DNA of 64,000 nucleotides from Antedon mediterranea (lineage: Eukaryota; Echinodermata; Crinoidea; Comatulida; Antedonidae), in the NCBI RefSeq assembly GCF_964355755.1, contig NC_092674.1, positions 18,984,501-19,048,500 on the forward strand. The letters run 5' to 3'. A model generated the notes under the pieces. That model was given only the letters and a program-made list of their open reading frames with translations. It searched no databases and was not told the origin of the DNA. Each line of letters opens with the position of its first letter. Position 1 is the stretch's first letter. Positions 62,801 to 64,000 of this stretch are shown piece after piece. The position numbers and the translations under genes are program-made.

Positions 62801-63357
62801 TATCATATCTTAGCAACCACTAATAGGAGAGACACAAAATATGGCTCAAAATGTTCAGAAACTACACATTTATATTTAGTCTAATGGCATGTTTTTGCAA
62901 AAAAATGGCCGATTCTAACATTATTGACCTTTGAACTTTACACTACATAAAATCGCATAACTTTAAAAATATTGTACATATGAAATTATTTTTAGTGTCA
63001 AATTGTTCAGAACATACATGTTTCTATAGAGTCCAATGACACATTTTGTCCAATAATGGTCTATTGTATGGTTATTAACATTTGAACTATATTTGAAAAG
63101 GATTAAACCGGAATCTTCTTCATGTGGACATCCATTGACTTGACTTTAGGGCCGAGTTGGATCGAATTCGGTGTTTAGTAGAACCAAAGCATATACTGTT
63201 TATTATATCACATCAATCAGGGCTACCTAGGCCTACTGGAGATCCGGCCTACTGACGTACTGTCTGTACTACTTTATTGACACTTTTTAAGTTCTATCTT
63301 CATACTCATCACACGGTGCTAACTTACCTGCGTATACTTTATTTCTGGTGCTGCCAT
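50809..63357 (-). CDS. Cytosolic aldehyde dehydrogenase, ALDH1 type
   Basis: Twelve exons: 63328-63357 (ATG), 60858-60962, 60469-60609, 58083-58212, 53886-54076, 53383-53496, 53086-53188, 52330-52514, 51817-51981, 51482-51639, 51143-51217 and 50809-50860. All junctions are GT..AG with matching phases; product about 482 residues (human ALDH1A about 500). Catalytic residues are present: Asn in IIPWNFPLG, Lys in [10 protein letters not shown], Glu in [10 protein letters not shown], the nucleophile Cys in GQVCTAGSR and Glu in REEIFGPVQQ. The NAD-binding turn is FTGSTEVGKL. The enzyme oxidises aldehydes to acids with NAD(P)+. The short N-terminus [10 protein letters not shown] has no mitochondrial presequence, favouring the ALDH1/retinal dehydrogenase branch over ALDH2. 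The C-terminus is unusual: after YSEIKT the exon reads VSN-stop, and the same bases form a GTAAGT donor. Intron 4 (4 kb) carries minisatellites and LINE remnants. Confidence 0.95.
52764..52894. repeat. 131-bp palindromic element
   Basis: In an ALDH intron. The arms share AATTTTATGTGACAAAAAA and TGTGATGTGCCCA with their complements, with a short loop around 52820-52850. A MITE-like foldback without coding content. Confidence 0.75.
54151..54180. repeat. Perfect 30-bp palindrome
   Basis: CAGGGAAGAGTTAAA followed directly by its exact complement, with GGTAATATC on both sides in the same orientation. It lies 75 bases inside ALDH intron 4, close to the acceptor of exon 5. Confidence 0.9.
55591..55842 (+). 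repeat. 21-bp minisatellite A, 12 copies
   Basis: Twelve uninterrupted units of TTTATATAGCATTACTTATA plus G; two carry TTTTGATAGC instead of TTTATATAGC. Near-perfect, so recently expanded or homogenised. It lies in ALDH intron 4. The frame stays open across it only because 21 is a multiple of three. Confidence 0.97.
55899..56276 (+). repeat. 21-bp minisatellite B, 18 copies
   Basis: Eighteen units of GTTAACTACAGGTGGTACAA plus C, almost identical; one unit has AGTACAATG and one GTGCAACG. It begins only 56 bases after minisatellite A, has the same period but an unrelated sequence. Each unit contains the HpaI-type palindrome GTTAAC. Confidence 0.97.
56872..56935. repeat. Copy of the dispersed 60-bp repeat seen at 8335
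   Basis: TAATTCATCACTATGACGAA and ATGTTATATGCATTGATTTA match 8340-8392 closely. Confidence 0.65.
56985..57530 (+). mobile_element. LINE C-terminal fragment
   Basis: Positions 57009-57155 read [35 protein letters not shown] and PKLIVKL. After a frameshift [16 protein letters not shown] and [13 protein letters not shown] follow. These are the standard blocks after the RT YADD in CR1/Jockey LINEs. It lies in ALDH intron 4 on the opposite strand to the gene. Confidence 0.8.
57598..57890 (+). repeat. Partial copy of the Harbinger-like MITE
   Basis: ATGCGCTACGCACATATTTG, CTGAAATTTATGACTA, CATGATTTCGTTAAATTG and CCACATCGATTCCTGGCCAT match the interior of the element at 27655-28430 (inverse orientation). 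It abuts the LINE fragment ending near 57590. Confidence 0.75.
58261..58663. mobile_element. 403-bp MITE-like inverted-repeat element
   Basis: The ends GACCAGTTTCTGCTGCA and TGCAGCAGAAACAGGCC are inverted copies. Within it, ATAACCAGTTAAATACCATT (about 58350) and its complement (to about 58432) form a second, nested hairpin. A further tip-like GACTGTTTCTGCTGCATAAT lies at 58809. It is in the ALDH intron upstream of exon 4. Confidence 0.6.
58950..59575 (+). mobile_element. CR1-like LINE C-terminus
   Basis: [33 protein letters not shown], then after a frameshift [53 protein letters not shown], and [12 protein letters not shown]. This is the typical post-RT series of CR1 elements, broken by frameshifts. 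It ends with [12 protein letters not shown] near 59562. Confidence 0.85.
61245..61386. repeat. Palindromic MITE-like element, copy 1
   Basis: The arms share ATGGTACAAATAATTTT and its complement, then AATGAA tips. Related to the palindrome at 61611-61768, with which it shares the arm word TGGTACAAATAAT. In ALDH intron 1. Confidence 0.7.
61611..61768. repeat. Palindromic MITE-like element, copy 2
   Basis: The arms share AATGAATATGAGTGTAATGG-type tips, TGGTACAAATAATGG and GGTTATAT with their complements, closing on CAACTCAACGAGGCGAGTTG at the loop. Same family as 61245-61386 but with a different centre. Confidence 0.75.
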
Positions 63358-63360
63358 TTT

Positions 63361-63610
63361 AATTGTATGGATGTTTGCTTAACACTAATTATTTAGGCCT
63401 AGTTTTGTTTATGCTAGATTTAGTAATAGCAGGGCCTATCTTATGTTTCTTCTCTCGTGACAAACCTGTAAAAGAGCGAATCCAATCCAGCAGCCCAGTG
63501 CTTGTGTCAAGCTAGCCGACAATAAGCCAGCCGACAATAAGCCAGCCCACTTTTATTTTTTCCAGCCGACAATAAGTATGAAACGCCGTTTGTGTATTTT
63601 TTCACATTTT
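63361..63610 (-). promoter_or_regulatory. Probable ALDH promoter region
   Basis: Sequence directly upstream of the ALDH ATG. The 5' UTR start cannot be fixed. A short direct repeat of CCGACAATAAGCCAGC occurs at about 63516-63560. No clear TATA box was recognised. Confidence 0.3.
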
Positions 63611-64000
63611 CAGTATTGCTTAAGGTTTTTATAGTATTAGAAATTCAATATTTGTGAGAAAATGGCGGATTGCTCATGGGAGTCACTTGGTGGGATTATA
63701 CTAGGGGACCTCCTTAATCGTCAAGTATAAGTTAGAGTAGAACCGCTGGTCCTGTTTACTCAGCCCTCATCTTTTAAATCTGAGTGTAACTCAATTACGA
63801 TTTTTAATATTATAGTGAAATTTGATACTGTATTTGTGTGAAAATGGCGGATTGCTCCTGGGAGTCACTTGGTGGGATTATACTAGGGTACCTCCTTAGT
63901 CGTCCATTATAAGTTAGGGTGGGACCACTGGTCCCGTTTACTCAGCCCTCATCTTTTAAATCTCAGTGTATCTCAATTACGATTTTTAATATTATAGTGA
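63600..64000 (+). repeat. 182-bp tandem repeat, cut by window edge
   Basis: AATGGCGGATTGCTC starts at 63661 and again at 63843. The whole of each unit (GGGAGTCACTTGGTGGGATT, CTCAGCCCTCATCTTTTAAA, CAATTACGATTTTTAATATT) is repeated with few differences. The second copy runs off the window, so the array may continue. Confidence 0.9.

Overview
This is a eukaryotic, metazoan window, most likely from an echinoderm. The genes are split into many short exons with GT..AG junctions. The long introns and spacers are full of CR1/Jockey-like and L1-like LINE remnants, tRNA-derived SINE-like repeats and inverted-repeat DNA transposons. The palindrome TAGGCCTA recurs throughout; from memory this is common in echinoderm genomes, but the species is an inference.

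Four protein-coding genes can be reconstructed with confidence. A galactose-3-O-sulfotransferase-like gene lies on the minus strand (12672-14265). NME7, a DM10 plus two-NDK-domain axonemal/centrosomal protein, is on the minus strand (34039-39425, eight exons located). RNF7/RBX2, a RING-H2 subunit of cullin-RING ligases, is on the plus strand (44113-46156, three exons, complete). A cytosolic ALDH1-type aldehyde dehydrogenase is on the minus strand (50809-63357, twelve exons, start to stop). A fifth, unrecognised small minus-strand gene is supported by three exons with compatible phases (47865-48410). It is either independent or an alternative 3' end of the ALDH gene. The genes do not form a pathway; NME7 and RNF7 are divergently arranged.

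Layout: 1-12.6 kb is repeat-rich with no convincing host gene. It holds a Mutator-like element with 10-bp target duplications, a 3.8-kb foldback element and a LINE 3' end. The sulfotransferase follows, then a tRNA-like repeat cluster carrying another Mutator-like insertion (14.3-15.6 kb) and a gene-poor stretch (15.6-20.7 kb). A second foldback element (20.7-24.6 kb) is followed by a LINE graveyard (24.6-33.3 kb) containing a Harbinger-like insertion with a clean 3-bp target duplication. NME7 comes next, then a third foldback element (40.4-42.4 kb), RNF7, and the ALDH gene. The ALDH introns hold two neighbouring 21-bp minisatellites, LINE remnants and small palindromic elements.

The most striking non-genic feature is the set of three foldback elements. 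They are unrelated in sequence but share one architecture: long inverted arms with tandem short repeats in or near their outer part. This resembles the TU foldback transposons described in sea urchins.
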